Positions 31,832-39,237 of a DNA stretch of 39,237 nucleotides are shown piece after piece. Positions within the stretch are counted from its first letter, which is position 1. Every line of letters starts with the position of its first letter. Origin of the DNA: Pseudolysinimonas_A sp041984585 (GTDB lineage Bacteria > Actinomycetota > Actinomycetes > Actinomycetales > Microbacteriaceae); assembly GCA_041984585.1 (NCBI GenBank), contig JBHIXX010000023.1, forward strand, positions 1-39,237, read 5' to 3'. Position numbers and translations under genes: made by a program. The notes beneath the pieces are model-generated. The model saw only the letters and a list, made by a program, of their open reading frames with translations, searched no databases and had not been told where the DNA came from.

Positions 31832-32374
31832 ATGGCGAAGACCACCGTCCGCACCCGTGACGCGATCGAGCGCGCCGCCTCGGTGCTGTTCGCGGAGCGC
31901 GGCTACGCGGGCACGACGGTGCGCGACATCGCCGGCGCCGCGGGCGTCGACGCCGCCCTCGTCATCCGCCACTTCGGGTCGAAGGAGCAGCTGTTCCTCG
32001 ACGCGATGCACCTCGAGCTGGAGCCGAACCCGCTGCTCGACGGTCCGCTCGACACGCTCGGCGAGCGGTTCGTCGAGCACCTGCTCACCGCCGACGACCG
32101 AATGCGCGCGGTCTACCTCGCGCTCATCCGCGCGTCCGACGCGGGCGGCGTCGGGTCGCGGCTGCGCGAGGCGCACGAGCGGGACTTCGTCGCCCCGCTG
32201 CGCGACCGGCTGAGCGGAGCGGATGCCGACCTGCGCGCGCGGATGGCGGCATCCGTCGTCGGCGGGCTGCTCTACGCGCTCTGGGTGGTGCGCGACGACG
32301 AGCTGGCGGCGACCGACCCGCGCGACCTCGCGGTGCGCTACGGCGCGGTGCTGCAGGCCCTGCTCACGCCCTGA
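31832..32374 (+). CDS. TetR-family transcriptional regulator
   Basis: A 180-residue protein with the TetR helix-turn-helix in residues ~5-55: AIERAASVLFAERGYAGTTV, then RDIAGAAGVDAALVIRHFGS and KEQLFLDAM. The C-terminal domain (LREAHERDFVAPLRDRLSG, AASVVGGLLYALWVVRDDEL) resembles the TetR_C ligand domain of the AmtR/YP type. The target is not evident. Neighbours on the same strand are rlmN and the repeat protein; the FMN reductase operon converges from the other side. Confidence 0.88.
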   Translation: MAKTTVRTRDAIERAASVLFAERGYAGTTVRDIAGAAGVDAALVIRHFGSKEQLFLDAMHLELEPNPLLDGPLDTLGERFVEHLLTADDRMRAVYLALIRASDAGGVGSRLREAHERDFVAPLRDRLSGADADLRARMAASVVGGLLYALWVVRDDELAATDPRDLAVRYGAVLQALLTP

Positions 32375-32407
32375 GGGGCGCCGGCGATCCGGCGGCGTCC
32401 GCGCGCG

Positions 32408-33085
32408 TCACGCGCCGCCGCGCGCCATCCGCATCAGGTCGCTGTCGAAGTCGAGCGACGGCGCCGCGTCCGCACCGGTCGAGCCGAACTCGTGCCGGTA
32501 GCGGTGCCACGATCCGTCGCGGATCGCCGCCGCGACCCCGCTCTCCAGCAGCAGCACGAACTCGGCGGCGGCCCGGTCGATGCGCTCGGCGAGCGCCGGG
32601 TCGCTCCAGTCCTCCGGCGCGGCGAACAGCGACGTCGGCACGGTGATCGTGCGCAGGAACGCGAACAGGCCGCGCAGCTGGTCGTCGATCACCAGCGCGT
32701 GTCGGGCCGTGCCCGCGGTGGCCGCGAGCACCACCGGCTTGCCGATCAGCAGGTCGTTGTCGAGGCCCTGCAGCAGCGCCAGCAGCAGCGCGCTCGGCGC
32801 AGCCTTGTAGACCGGCGCCGCGACGACGATGCCGTCGGCCGCGGCGAGCGACTCGCGCACCGCGCGCAGGCGCGGTCCCACCGTCGTCGACACGAGGGCC
32901 GCGGCGATCTCGGTCGCGAACGTGCGCAGCTCGATGACCTCCGCCTCGACCACGAGGTCGCGGTCGGCGGCGAGGGCGAGGATGCGGTCCGCCGTGCGGT
33001 CGGCCAGCATCCGCGTCGACGACGGGTCGCCGACGCCGGCGCTCAGCACGACGATGCGGGCGGATGGGGTGGTCGGAGTGCTCAT
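32408..33085 (-). CDS. NAD(P)H-dependent FMN reductase (CE1759-like)
   Basis: A 225-residue flavodoxin-fold reductase: RIVVLSAGVGDPSSTRML with the phosphate-binding loop near residue 18, then ADGIVVAAPVYKAAPSALL, DNDLLIGKPVVLAATAGTA and LRGLFAFLRTITVPTSLF. It would supply reduced FMN to the luciferase-like monooxygenase encoded at the head of the operon. The order monooxygenase-MarR-FMN reductase matches the CE1758/CE1759 family set known from corynebacteria and relatives. It starts at the ATG that overlaps the MarR stop (ATGA). Confidence 0.88.
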   Translation of the reverse strand: MSTPTTPSARIVVLSAGVGDPSSTRMLADRTADRILALAADRDLVVEAEVIELRTFATEIAAALVSTTVGPRLRAVRESLAAADGIVVAAPVYKAAPSALLLALLQGLDNDLLIGKPVVLAATAGTARHALVIDDQLRGLFAFLRTITVPTSLFAAPEDWSDPALAERIDRAAAEFVLLLESGVAAAIRDGSWHRYRHEFGSTGADAAPSLDFDSDLMRMARGGA

Positions 33086-33579
33086 GGCACGGCCTCCAGT
33101 TCGGGAGCGGGGTTCTCGTGGGCGGAGGGGGTCGCGGCGAGCTTGCGGCAGATGCGGTCGAGCGCCGCGATCTCGGCGTCGTCGAGCGCGGAGGTGACGG
33201 CGGCGGTGACCGCTGCGGCGTGGCGCCGGCCCACCTCGCGCTGCCGGGCGCGCCCGGCAGCCGTCAGCGAGATGCGCACCGAGCGCCCGTCGCCGGGGTC
33301 GGGGCAGCGCTCCACCAGTCCGCGGGCGATGAGCCGGTCGACCAGCCGCGAGAGGGCGGGCTGGCTGAGCAGCACGCCCCGGTGCAGGTCGGTGAGCCGC
33401 AGCGGGTCGCCCGCCTTCGCGAGCGTGTAGAGCACGTCGTAGTCCTTCATCGACACGTCGCCCCACACGTCGTCGGCGGCGAAGTCCTTCATCCGCACCG
33501 CGTGGGCGGTGAGCAGCGACTCCCACGCCGCGTTGGCGGCGCGGCTGCGACCGGTCACCGCGGTCGTCGACGTGGTCAT
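33082..33579 (-). CDS. MarR-family transcriptional regulator
   Basis: A 165-residue winged-helix protein: VSMKDYDVLYTLAKAGDPLR, followed by LTDLHRGVLLSQPALSRLVD, LIARGLVERCPDPGDGRSVR and ISLTAAGRARQREV, the usual MarR DNA-binding core. It lies between the monooxygenase and the FMN reductase genes with 1-4-base overlaps at both ends, so all three are one operon. A near-perfect palindrome next to the operon -10 (34856-34877) is the likely binding site, making this an autoregulator that responds to an unknown, perhaps oxidisable, compound. Confidence 0.9.
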   Translation of the reverse strand: MTTSTTAVTGRSRAANAAWESLLTAHAVRMKDFAADDVWGDVSMKDYDVLYTLAKAGDPLRLTDLHRGVLLSQPALSRLVDRLIARGLVERCPDPGDGRSVRISLTAAGRARQREVGRRHAAAVTAAVTSALDDAEIAALDRICRKLAATPSAHENPAPELEAVP

Positions 33580-34799
33580 CAGGCCACCGCCGCGCCGTCG
33601 TCGCCGTCCTCGGCGAGGGCCGCCGCGCGGGCGGCGAGCACCTCGTCGGAGTCCTGGTAGGGCGAGCCGCCGGTCACGTTGTCGCCGCGGTTCGCGTTCG
33701 GACGCGGCTGGCGCGGGGCCGCGTCGCCGTACTTCGCGGCGACCCGGCTCGCGTGGGTGGGCGCGTCGGGCACCTCGGGGTCGCGGCGCGCGGCGAGCTC
33801 GCGGCGCAGCACCGGCACGACCTCCTCGCCGAGCAGGTCGAGCTGGCGCAGCACCATGTCGGTGGGCATGCCGGCGTGGTCGATCAGGAAGAGCTGGCGC
33901 TGGTAGTCGCCGAAGTGCTCGCGGAAGGTCAGGGTCTTGTCGATGACCTCCTGCGGGCTGCCGACCGACAGCGGGGTCGCCTCGACGAAGTCCTCCATCT
34001 TCGGTCCGTTGCCGTAGACCGGGGCCTCGTCGAAGTAGGGCCGGAACTCGCTCCAGGCGTCCTGCGACTTCTTCGCGATGTAGGCCTGGCCGCCGAGTCC
34101 GACGATCGCCTGCTTCGCGGTGCCGTGGCCGTAGTGCTCGAAGCGCTGACGGTACAGCTCGATGAGCCGCATGTAGTGCTCCTTCGGCCAGAAGATGTTG
34201 TTCGCGAAGAACCCGTCGCCGTAGTACGCGGCCTGCTCGGCGATCTCCGGCGTGCGGATCGAGCCGTGCCAGACGAACGGCGCCACGTCGTCGAGGGGGC
34301 GCGGCGTCGAGGTGAAGCCCTGCAGCGGGGTGCGGAAGTTGCCCTGCCAGTCGACGACGTCCTCGTGCCACAGCCGGTGCAGCAGGTTGTAGTGCTCGAG
34401 CGCGAGCGGCAGACCCTGGCGGATGTCCTGGCCGAACCACGGGTAGACGGGCGCGGTGTTGCCGCGGCCGAGCATGAGGTCCATGCGGCCGTCGGCGATG
34501 TGCTGGAGCATCGCGTACTCCTCGGCGATGCGCACCGGGTCGTTGGTGGTGATGAGCGTCGTCGAGGTGGTGACGACGAGCCGCTCGGTGAGCGCCGCGA
34601 TGTGGGCGAGCAGCGTCGTGGGCGACGACGAGAAGAACGGCGGGTTGTGGTGCTCGCCGATCGCGAACACGTCGAGCCCGACCTCTTCGGTCTTCTGCGC
34701 GATGCGGACGACATCCTTGATGCGCTGGGCCTCGCTCGGGGTCTCGCCCGAGATCGGGTCGCGCGTGATGTCGCTGACCGAGAACACTCCGAACTGCAT
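33579..34799 (-). CDS. FMN-dependent luciferase-like monooxygenase (CE1758-like)
   Basis: A 406-residue flavin-dependent monooxygenase of the bacterial-luciferase fold. Visible blocks are MQFGVFSVSDITRD, then GLDVFAIGEHHNPPFFSSSP, VTTSTTLITTNDPVRIAEEY, MLQHIADGRMDLMLGRGN, and YPWFGQDIRQGLPLALEHYN. The EHHNPPF loop is the usual flavin/substrate site. It needs reduced FMN, which the last gene of the operon should provide. I prefer the ATG at 34799, which has GAGGAG seven bases upstream, to the GTG at 34805, which abuts it. The stop overlaps the MarR start (TGATG). Confidence 0.92.
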   Translation of the reverse strand: MQFGVFSVSDITRDPISGETPSEAQRIKDVVRIAQKTEEVGLDVFAIGEHHNPPFFSSSPTTLLAHIAALTERLVVTTSTTLITTNDPVRIAEEYAMLQHIADGRMDLMLGRGNTAPVYPWFGQDIRQGLPLALEHYNLLHRLWHEDVVDWQGNFRTPLQGFTSTPRPLDDVAPFVWHGSIRTPEIAEQAAYYGDGFFANNIFWPKEHYMRLIELYRQRFEHYGHGTAKQAIVGLGGQAYIAKKSQDAWSEFRPYFDEAPVYGNGPKMEDFVEATPLSVGSPQEVIDKTLTFREHFGDYQRQLFLIDHAGMPTDMVLRQLDLLGEEVVPVLRRELAARRDPEVPDAPTHASRVAAKYGDAAPRQPRPNANRGDNVTGGSPYQDSDEVLAARAAALAEDGDDGAAVA

Positions 34800-34813
34800 G
34801 ATCACTCCTCGAC

Positions 34814-34880
34814 GGCGGGATCACCGCCGCATCCACTCGACGGGGATCTCCCGCCATTCCATGCGTTTGCATCGAATGTA
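34814..34880 (-). promoter_or_regulatory. Operon promoter with MarR-type palindrome and leader hairpin
   Basis: Reading leftward, the -10 TACATT lies at 34880-34875. It overlaps a palindrome ATTCCATGC (34856-34864)-gttt-GCATCGAAT (34869-34877), nine-base arms with one mismatch, which suits a MarR dimer. Downstream in the leader, GGCGGGA (34814-34820) and TCCCGCC (34849-34855) can pair. Confidence 0.6.
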
Positions 34881-34917
34881 ACGCGGAGCGCGGGGGAGTA
34901 TTCCCGCAGGGATCGAC

Positions 34918-35865
34918 TCAGGCGGCGGCGTCGAGCGCGGCGCGCACCCGCGCCAGCGAGGCGCCGAGGTTCCACCGCTCGCCGAGCGCGTCGAGGGCGG
35001 CCGCGCCGTCGGAATCCGGCACCCGGATGCGGGCGTCGACCCGGGGCAGGTCGAGGTCGCGGACGACGGCCACCACCTGCGGCGCCACGTCGAGGTAGTC
35101 GGATGCCGCGGCGAACTTCGCCCGCTGGCCGGCGGGCAGCGCGCTGCCCGGATCGAGCGCGGCCGCCCGGATCCCCGCGAGGTCGCCATGGGCGGCCAGC
35201 AACGCCGCGGCCGTCTTCTCGCCGACGCCCGCCACGCCCGGCAGCCCGTCGGAGGCGTCGCCGCGCATCGTCGCGAAGTCGGCGTACTGCGCCGCCGAGA
35301 CGCCGTACTTGGCGCGCACCACGTCGTCGGTGAGGATCTCGAGGTTGCTCATGCCGCGCCCGGTGTAGATCACCCGAACGTCGCGCGCGTCGTCGACGAG
35401 CTGGAACAGGTCGCGGTCGCCGGTGACCACGTCCACCGGCATGTCCGACGTCGACGCCAGGGTGCCGAGCACGTCGTCGGCCTCGTGCTCCGCCGCTCCC
35501 ACCACCGGGATGCCGAGCGCCCCCAGCACCTCGCGGATCACCGGCACCTGCGGCGACAGCGTGTCGGGGACGACCTCGACATCCGGCGCGGCCTCCACCT
35601 CGTCGGCGACCCGGTGCGCCTTGTACGACGGGATGAGGTCGACCCGCCACTGCGGCCGCCAGTCGTCGTCCCAGCAGGCCACCAGGTGGGTGGGGGCGAA
35701 CTCGCCCACGAGCCGGGCGATGATGTCGAGCAGCCCGCGGGTCGCGTTCACCGACGTGCCGTCGGGGGCGTGCACCGCGTCCGGGATGCCGTAGTAGGCC
35801 CGGAAGTAGAGCGCCGCCGTGTCGAGCAGCATGAGGCGGTCGGGGCGGGCGGCGTCGGCGGTCAC
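34918..35865 (-). CDS. 5'-3' exonuclease (PIN/H3TH, FEN-like)
   Basis: A 315-residue protein equivalent to the N-terminal nuclease of DNA polymerase I, but free-standing. Acidic active-site residues are in LMLLDTAALYFRAYYG, HEADDVLGTLA, DVVTGDRDLFQLV and ATMRGDASDGLPGV. The helix-three-turn-helix that grips DNA is GVAGVGEKTAAALLAAHG. Free-standing copies are common in actinobacteria and take part in flap removal and repair. The GTG at 35865 gives full homology; an ATG eleven codons further in would remove nothing essential. Divergent from the DNA ligase with 27 bases between starts. Confidence 0.92.
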   Translation of the reverse strand: MTADAARPDRLMLLDTAALYFRAYYGIPDAVHAPDGTSVNATRGLLDIIARLVGEFAPTHLVACWDDDWRPQWRVDLIPSYKAHRVADEVEAAPDVEVVPDTLSPQVPVIREVLGALGIPVVGAAEHEADDVLGTLASTSDMPVDVVTGDRDLFQLVDDARDVRVIYTGRGMSNLEILTDDVVRAKYGVSAAQYADFATMRGDASDGLPGVAGVGEKTAAALLAAHGDLAGIRAAALDPGSALPAGQRAKFAAASDYLDVAPQVVAVVRDLDLPRVDARIRVPDSDGAAALDALGERWNLGASLARVRAALDAAA

Positions 35866-35892
35866 GCTCCGCAGCTTGCCAGGCGCGGCAGA

Positions 35893-36942
35893 ATGGCGGG
35901 CGTGGCGATCGACATCGACCCCATGCTGGCGAAGGCGCTCGACGCCGTTCCCGAGCCCGACGCGGTCGACGGCGGCCTGCTCTACGAGCCGAAGTGGGAC
36001 GGGTTCCGCGGCATCGTCTCGTGGGACGGCGAGGAGGTCGAGATCGGCAGCCGCGGCGCCAAGCCGCTCACCCGGTACTTCCCCGAACTGGTGGCCGCCT
36101 TCCGCGAGCTGCTGCCCGCACCCTGTGTGCTCGACGGCGAGATCGTCGTGCCGACCGGAGCCGAGGGGGAGGTGCGGCTCGACTGGGTCGCCCTCAGCCA
36201 GCGGATCCACCCGGCGGAGAGCCGCGTCTCCCGGCTCGCCGAGGAGACGCCCGCGAGGTTCGTCGCGTTCGACCTGCTCGGCCGCGACGGCGCGTCGCTG
36301 CTCGAGCGCCCGTTCGCCGAGCGTCGCGACGCGCTCGAGGAACTGCTCGACGCGACCCCGCCGCCGATCCACGTCACCCGCACCACCCGCGACGTCGAGC
36401 GCGCGCGGCGCTGGTTCGCCGAATTCGAGGGGGCCGGACTCGACGGCGTCGTCGCGAAGCCGCTCGCTCAGCCGTACCAGCCGGGCAAGCGCGCCATGTT
36501 CAAGATCAAGCACAAGCGCACGGCCGACGTCGTGCTGCTCGGCTACCGGATGCACAAGAGCGGACAGGGCGTCGGCTCGCTGCTGGTGGGGCTGTTCCAC
36601 GACGGCCGGCTGTGGAACGTGGGCGGCATCTCGGCGTTCAGCAACGCTCGCCGCCTCGAGCTGATCGAAGAACTGGCGCCGCTCGTCGAGCGCGACGACG
36701 ACGGCGACGCCGTCACCGGCGAGACCGAGCGCAGCCGCTTCTCGTCGGCCAAGGACGTCTCGTTCGTGCGGCTCCGCCCCGAGCGGGTGATCGAGGTGCG
36801 CTACGACCAGATGGAGGGCGACCGGTTCCGGCACACCGTGCAGTTCCAGCGCTGGCGTCCGGATCGCGACCCCGAGTCGTGCACGTTCGCGCAGCTCGAG
36901 GTGCCGGCGCGCTACGACCTGGCCGACGTGCTCGAGAGCTAG
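35893..36942 (+). CDS. ligC: ATP-dependent DNA ligase, LigC-like
   Basis: A 349-residue ligase. Motif I YEPKWDGFR carries the lysine that becomes adenylated. Motif III region DGEIVVP, FDLLGRDGASLLERPF, motif IV DGVVAK and motif V FKIKHKRTADVV follow. The C-terminal OB-fold includes FSSAKDVSFVRLRPERVIEV and FRHTVQFQRWRPDRDP. Architecture and length match mycobacterial LigC rather than LigD, with no nuclease or polymerase domain attached. It seals nicks, probably in gap or excision repair. It converges with the polymerase-domain gene, eight bases apart tail to tail. The GTG three codons in is an alternative start. Confidence 0.93.
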   Translation: MAGVAIDIDPMLAKALDAVPEPDAVDGGLLYEPKWDGFRGIVSWDGEEVEIGSRGAKPLTRYFPELVAAFRELLPAPCVLDGEIVVPTGAEGEVRLDWVALSQRIHPAESRVSRLAEETPARFVAFDLLGRDGASLLERPFAERRDALEELLDATPPPIHVTRTTRDVERARRWFAEFEGAGLDGVVAKPLAQPYQPGKRAMFKIKHKRTADVVLLGYRMHKSGQGVGSLLVGLFHDGRLWNVGGISAFSNARRLELIEELAPLVERDDDGDAVTGETERSRFSSAKDVSFVRLRPERVIEVRYDQMEGDRFRHTVQFQRWRPDRDPESCTFAQLEVPARYDLADVLES

Positions 36943-36950
36943 CGCACGCG

Positions 36951-37979
36951 CTACTCGGCAACGGGTTTCTTCGCCCGCGAGGGCTGCACGCGCGGCGGTT
37001 CGCCCGGCATCTTCGGGTAGTCCGGCGGGAACGGCAGCTCGCCGAGCCCGGCCGCGAGGTCGCGCTCCCACCAGCCGAGCAGCACGCCGATGCTCCCCGG
37101 CCGCTCGCCGAAGTCGGCCCACGGGTCGCCGATCGTCGCCAGCCGCTCCGGGATGCTGCGCACGGTGAACGCGGTGGGGTCGACATCCGGCAGCTCGTCC
37201 CAGGTCACGGGCGTCGACACCGGCGCGTGGGGGAGCGCCCGCGGGCTGTAGGCGCCGGCCATCGTGCGGTCGCGGTTGGCCTGGTTGAAGTCGGCGAACA
37301 CCTTCTCGCCGCGCTCCTCCTTCCACCACGACGTCGTGACCTGCTCCGGCATCCGCCGCTCCAGCTCGCGGGCGACGGCGATCACCGCGTGGCGCACGTC
37401 GAGGAACTCGTGGGTCGGCTCGATCGGCGCGAACACGTGCAGACCGCGGTTGCCGGATGTCTTCACATACGCCTCGAGCCCCGCCTCGGCCAGGATCGCG
37501 CGGGTCTCGATCGCGGCCGGCACGGCGTCCGCGAAGTCGGTGCCGGGCTGCGGGTCGAGGTCGATGCGCAACTGGTCGGGATCGTCGGTGTCGCCCGACC
37601 GCGACGGCCACGGATGGAACACGACGGTGTTCATCTGCACCGCCCAGACCACGCTCGCCGGCTCGTCGAGCACCAGCTGCGGATGCGACCGGGCGCTCGG
37701 GTAGCGCACCGTGACGCTGCGCACGTAGTCGGGCGCGCCCTTCGGCGGGTTCTTCGAGAAGAAGCCATCGCCCTCGATCCCGTCGCCGAAGCGCTCGAGC
37801 GACACCGGGCGGTCGCCGTTGGCGCGCAGGAACGCGTCGGCGACGGCGACGTGGTACTCGGCGAGTTCGCGCTTGGTGATCCCCGGCTCGGGGAAGACCA
37901 GCCGGTCGGGGCTCGACAGGCGCACCTCGCGCGTGCCGGCGGGGCCGGGCACCTCGAGCATCACGGCGGCGGAGGGCAC
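36951..37979 (-). CDS. LigD-polymerase-domain-like primase-polymerase (PrimPolC-like)
   Basis: A 342-residue archaeo-eukaryotic-primase-fold polymerase: VRLSSPDRLVFPEPGITKRE, then GFFSKNPPKGAPDYV, VWAVQMNTVVFHPW and the metal-binding pair in LRIDLDPQPG. TSGNRGLHVFAPI follows, with FADFNQANRDRTMAGAYSPR further on. Stand-alone forms in mycobacteria cooperate with LigC in gap-filling repair; here the LigC-like gene is the convergent neighbour. No ligase or nuclease domain is fused. The GTG at 37979 gives the longest product and an ATG at 37961 would be six residues shorter. Neither has a clear ribosome binding site. Confidence 0.92.
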   Translation of the reverse strand: MPSAAVMLEVPGPAGTREVRLSSPDRLVFPEPGITKRELAEYHVAVADAFLRANGDRPVSLERFGDGIEGDGFFSKNPPKGAPDYVRSVTVRYPSARSHPQLVLDEPASVVWAVQMNTVVFHPWPSRSGDTDDPDQLRIDLDPQPGTDFADAVPAAIETRAILAEAGLEAYVKTSGNRGLHVFAPIEPTHEFLDVRHAVIAVARELERRMPEQVTTSWWKEERGEKVFADFNQANRDRTMAGAYSPRALPHAPVSTPVTWDELPDVDPTAFTVRSIPERLATIGDPWADFGERPGSIGVLLGWWERDLAAGLGELPFPPDYPKMPGEPPRVQPSRAKKPVAE

Positions 37980-38089
37980 GTGCCGACGCTACCCCGCGGG
38001 CTCCGTCGGCGGGAGGGCGCGACGGGAACGGCACCCGCGGCGGCACCCGCGGCGGGAGGGCGGCCGACGGGGAGGCCGGCGGGGCTGGC

Positions 38090-38095
38090 TAGCAT
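38090..38095 (+). promoter_or_regulatory. -10 element (TAGCAT) for leaderless tmk
   Basis: TAGCAT ends six bases before the GTG at 38102, repeating the spacing seen at other genes here. Confidence 0.5.
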
Positions 38096-38101
38096 CGGAG
38101 C

Positions 38102-38722
38102 GTGACCGACCCCACGACGCCCGGACGCTTCCTCGTCGTCGAAGGGCTCGACGGCGCCGGCACCACCACCCAGGTCGCGCGCCTCGTCGAGCGGCTGCGC
38201 GCGGCCGGCGTCGAGGCCGAGAGTCACAAGGAGCCGACCGACGGACCGTTCGGCCGCGCCGTGCGCGACTTCACCGACGGGCGGGTCGACCTCGACCCCG
38301 GCACCGTCGCCCTCGGCTTCGCCGCGGACCGACTGGAGCACGTGCGCCAGATCCGCGGACTGCTCGCCGTCGGCACCTGGGTGGTCAGCGACCGCTACGT
38401 GCCGTCGTCGCTCGCGTACCAGACCTCGCAGGGTCTCGACTTCGAGTGGGTGCGCACCCTCAACTCGCACGCCATGGCGCCCGACGCGACCGTCTTCGTC
38501 GACACCGCGGTCGACGTCTGCGTGGCCCGGCTGAGCGCCCGCGGCGAGTTCAACACCGGACCGTTCGACCGCGCCGACGCGCTCCACGCCGCCCGCGACC
38601 TCTACCTGCGCGCGTTCGCCTCCGACGCGCCCGTCGGCCGCCTGCTCACCGTCGACGGCGACGGCGCCGCCGACGACGTGGCCGACGCGATCTGGGACGC
38701 CCTCGGCGGCCTGCGGCCATGA
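38102..38722 (+). CDS. tmk: Thymidylate kinase (dTMP kinase) with altered P-loop
   Basis: A 206-residue nucleoside-monophosphate kinase: FLVVEGLDGAGTTTQVARLV, SHKEPTDGPFGRAV with the E-P of dTMP kinases, ALGFAADRLEHV, VVSDRYVPSSLAYQ (the DRY motif), DATVFVDTAVDV, and a final GDGAADDVADAIW. It phosphorylates dTMP to dTDP. The P-loop reads GLDGAGTTT where nearly all kinases have GKT/GKS, so the lysine is replaced by threonine. The rest of the active site is intact, so the gene is probably functional. It starts directly behind a TAGCAT -10. The Mug gene follows after 28 bases. Confidence 0.9.
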   Translation: MTDPTTPGRFLVVEGLDGAGTTTQVARLVERLRAAGVEAESHKEPTDGPFGRAVRDFTDGRVDLDPGTVALGFAADRLEHVRQIRGLLAVGTWVVSDRYVPSSLAYQTSQGLDFEWVRTLNSHAMAPDATVFVDTAVDVCVARLSARGEFNTGPFDRADALHAARDLYLRAFASDAPVGRLLTVDGDGAADDVADAIWDALGGLRP

Positions 38723-38750
38723 CCACCCGCCGCGACCGCGGACGGCGGCC

Positions 38751-39026
38751 GTGACCACGCCCACCGGCCCGTCCGGCCGACCCCGCTTCACCCGCGCCGA
38801 GCTCGCCGCCTTCGCGGGCACCGGGATCCCCGACCTCGTCGCGCCGGGACTGCGCCTGCTGTTCGTGGGCATCAACCCCGGGCTGTGGACCGCGGCGGTG
38901 CAGGCGCACTTCGCGCGGCCCGGCAACCGGTTCTACCCGGCGCTGCACGCCGCCGGGATCACCCCGTACGTCATCGACGCGGCGGGCGGCATGCGCCCCG
39001 AGGACCGCGCGCTGCTGCTCGAGCGC
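38751..39026 (+). CDS. mug: Mug-type G:T/U mismatch DNA glycosylase, N-terminal part only
   Basis: From the GTG at 38751 the frame reads TRAELAAFAGTGIPDLVAPG, then LRLLFVGINPGLWTAAVQAH and FARPGNRFYPALHAAGI. The GINPG motif and the NRFYPALH segment are the signature of Mug/TDG uracil glycosylases that excise uracil or thymine from mismatches. After RPEDRALLLER the family continues with a GIGITN-like strand, but here the sequence changes to unrelated residues. The frame stays open to the window end, yet homology stops at about 39027. The ATG at 38719 gives only eleven codons and is not the start. Confidence 0.8.
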
Positions 39027-39237
39027 CGCCTGCCGGCGCCCCCGGCGCGGCTGGAGGCCACGGTCGACTCGGTGCTGACGTCACTGAAGCGGGCGCTGGT
39101 CGATGCGAACCTGTCAGCGCGAGGCGGACAGCGGACGCCCCTGCGCCGCCTGACCGAAGCCCAGGTCGAGCAGTACCGGCGGTGCGGCTATATAAAGAAC
39201 CTGTCGGTTATTGATGCTTCTAAGATTTCGACGCTCC
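39027..39237 (+). CDS. Foreign tail: possible start of a phytanoyl-CoA dioxygenase-like gene
   Basis: Beyond ~39027 the composition changes. The last ~50 bases use TAT, ATA, GTT, ATT, GAT and TCT codons that are almost absent elsewhere. From about 39150 the frame reads LTEAQVEQYRRCGYIKNLSV, which fits the typical N-terminus of PhyH-family Fe(II)/2-oxoglutarate dioxygenases (LTxEQVxxYxxxGY). The part between 39027 and 39149 has no recognisable homology. The open frame joining it to Mug is probably fortuitous. Confidence 0.45.

Noticed and set aside
38751..39237. A Mug-PhyH fusion protein
   Set aside because: Homology to Mug ends before essential C-terminal motifs and the composition changes sharply, so a chimeric join is more likely than a real fusion.

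Overview
This is a high-GC actinobacterial chromosome segment, most likely from a member of the Microbacteriaceae. The evidence is the very high GC at third codon positions, many GTG starts and apparently leaderless genes. Families typical of that group are also present: two DUF7882-like proteins, the DUF5997/LysR-substrate-domain pair, and a CE1758/CE1759-type luciferase-like monooxygenase plus FMN reductase set. About 1.3 kb at the left end and about 0.2 kb at the right end appear to come from other organisms. On the left, a proteobacterial-style glucose/sorbosone dehydrogenase with RTX repeats breaks off near 1270-1285 into the tail of an LCCL-domain gene. On the right, a Mug-type DNA glycosylase breaks off near 39027 into a sequence resembling the start of a phytanoyl-CoA dioxygenase with different codon use. 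Both look like assembly chimeras.

Layout. 1.3-8.0 kb holds housekeeping and metabolic genes: MOSC protein, metallo-hydrolase divergent from a TetR regulator, a MetE-like methyltransferase, a GH15 hydrolase, a secreted protein and a SAM methyltransferase. A tRNA-Pro(GGG) with a strong terminator lies at 8.1-8.2 kb and is followed by a decayed copy of the tRNA 3' end. From 8.4 to 18.1 kb lies an accessory island. Its first part is a four-gene overlapping operon: a short adenine-methyltransferase-fold protein, an NPPY adenine methyltransferase, and two tandem ~830-850-residue proteins that each join an N-terminal GIY-YIG/T5orf172-like domain to a superfamily-2 helicase. Its second part is a cassette of a membrane-anchored GTPase with an unknown 264-residue partner, convergent with a two-helix membrane protein. 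This island is the best candidate for an under-described (probably defence) system in the window.

From 18.2 to 39.0 kb the ordinary chromosome resumes. It contains the LysR-like/DUF5997/YchJ cluster and a light/c-di-GMP cluster (bacteriophytochrome-GGDEF synthase with an EAL phosphodiesterase, each near a DUF7882 paralogue). These are followed by hemerythrin, a winged-helix/hydrolase fusion, an ArsR-VOC pair, flotillin, GNAT and a Tat-type intradiol dioxygenase lipoprotein. RlmN, a Ser/Gly nonapeptide-repeat protein, TetR and the LLM-MarR-FMN reductase operon come next. Last is a DNA repair/nucleotide cluster: 5'-3' exonuclease, LigC-like ligase, LigD-Pol-like primase-polymerase, thymidylate kinase with an altered P-loop, and Mug glycosylase.

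Regulatory reading. Many first genes show a TANNNT -10 element whose last base lies 6-8 nt before the start codon, which implies leaderless mRNAs. Three regulator genes sit beside inverted repeats placed inside or just next to the promoter they would control (2.9 kb, 26.9 kb, 34.9 kb).
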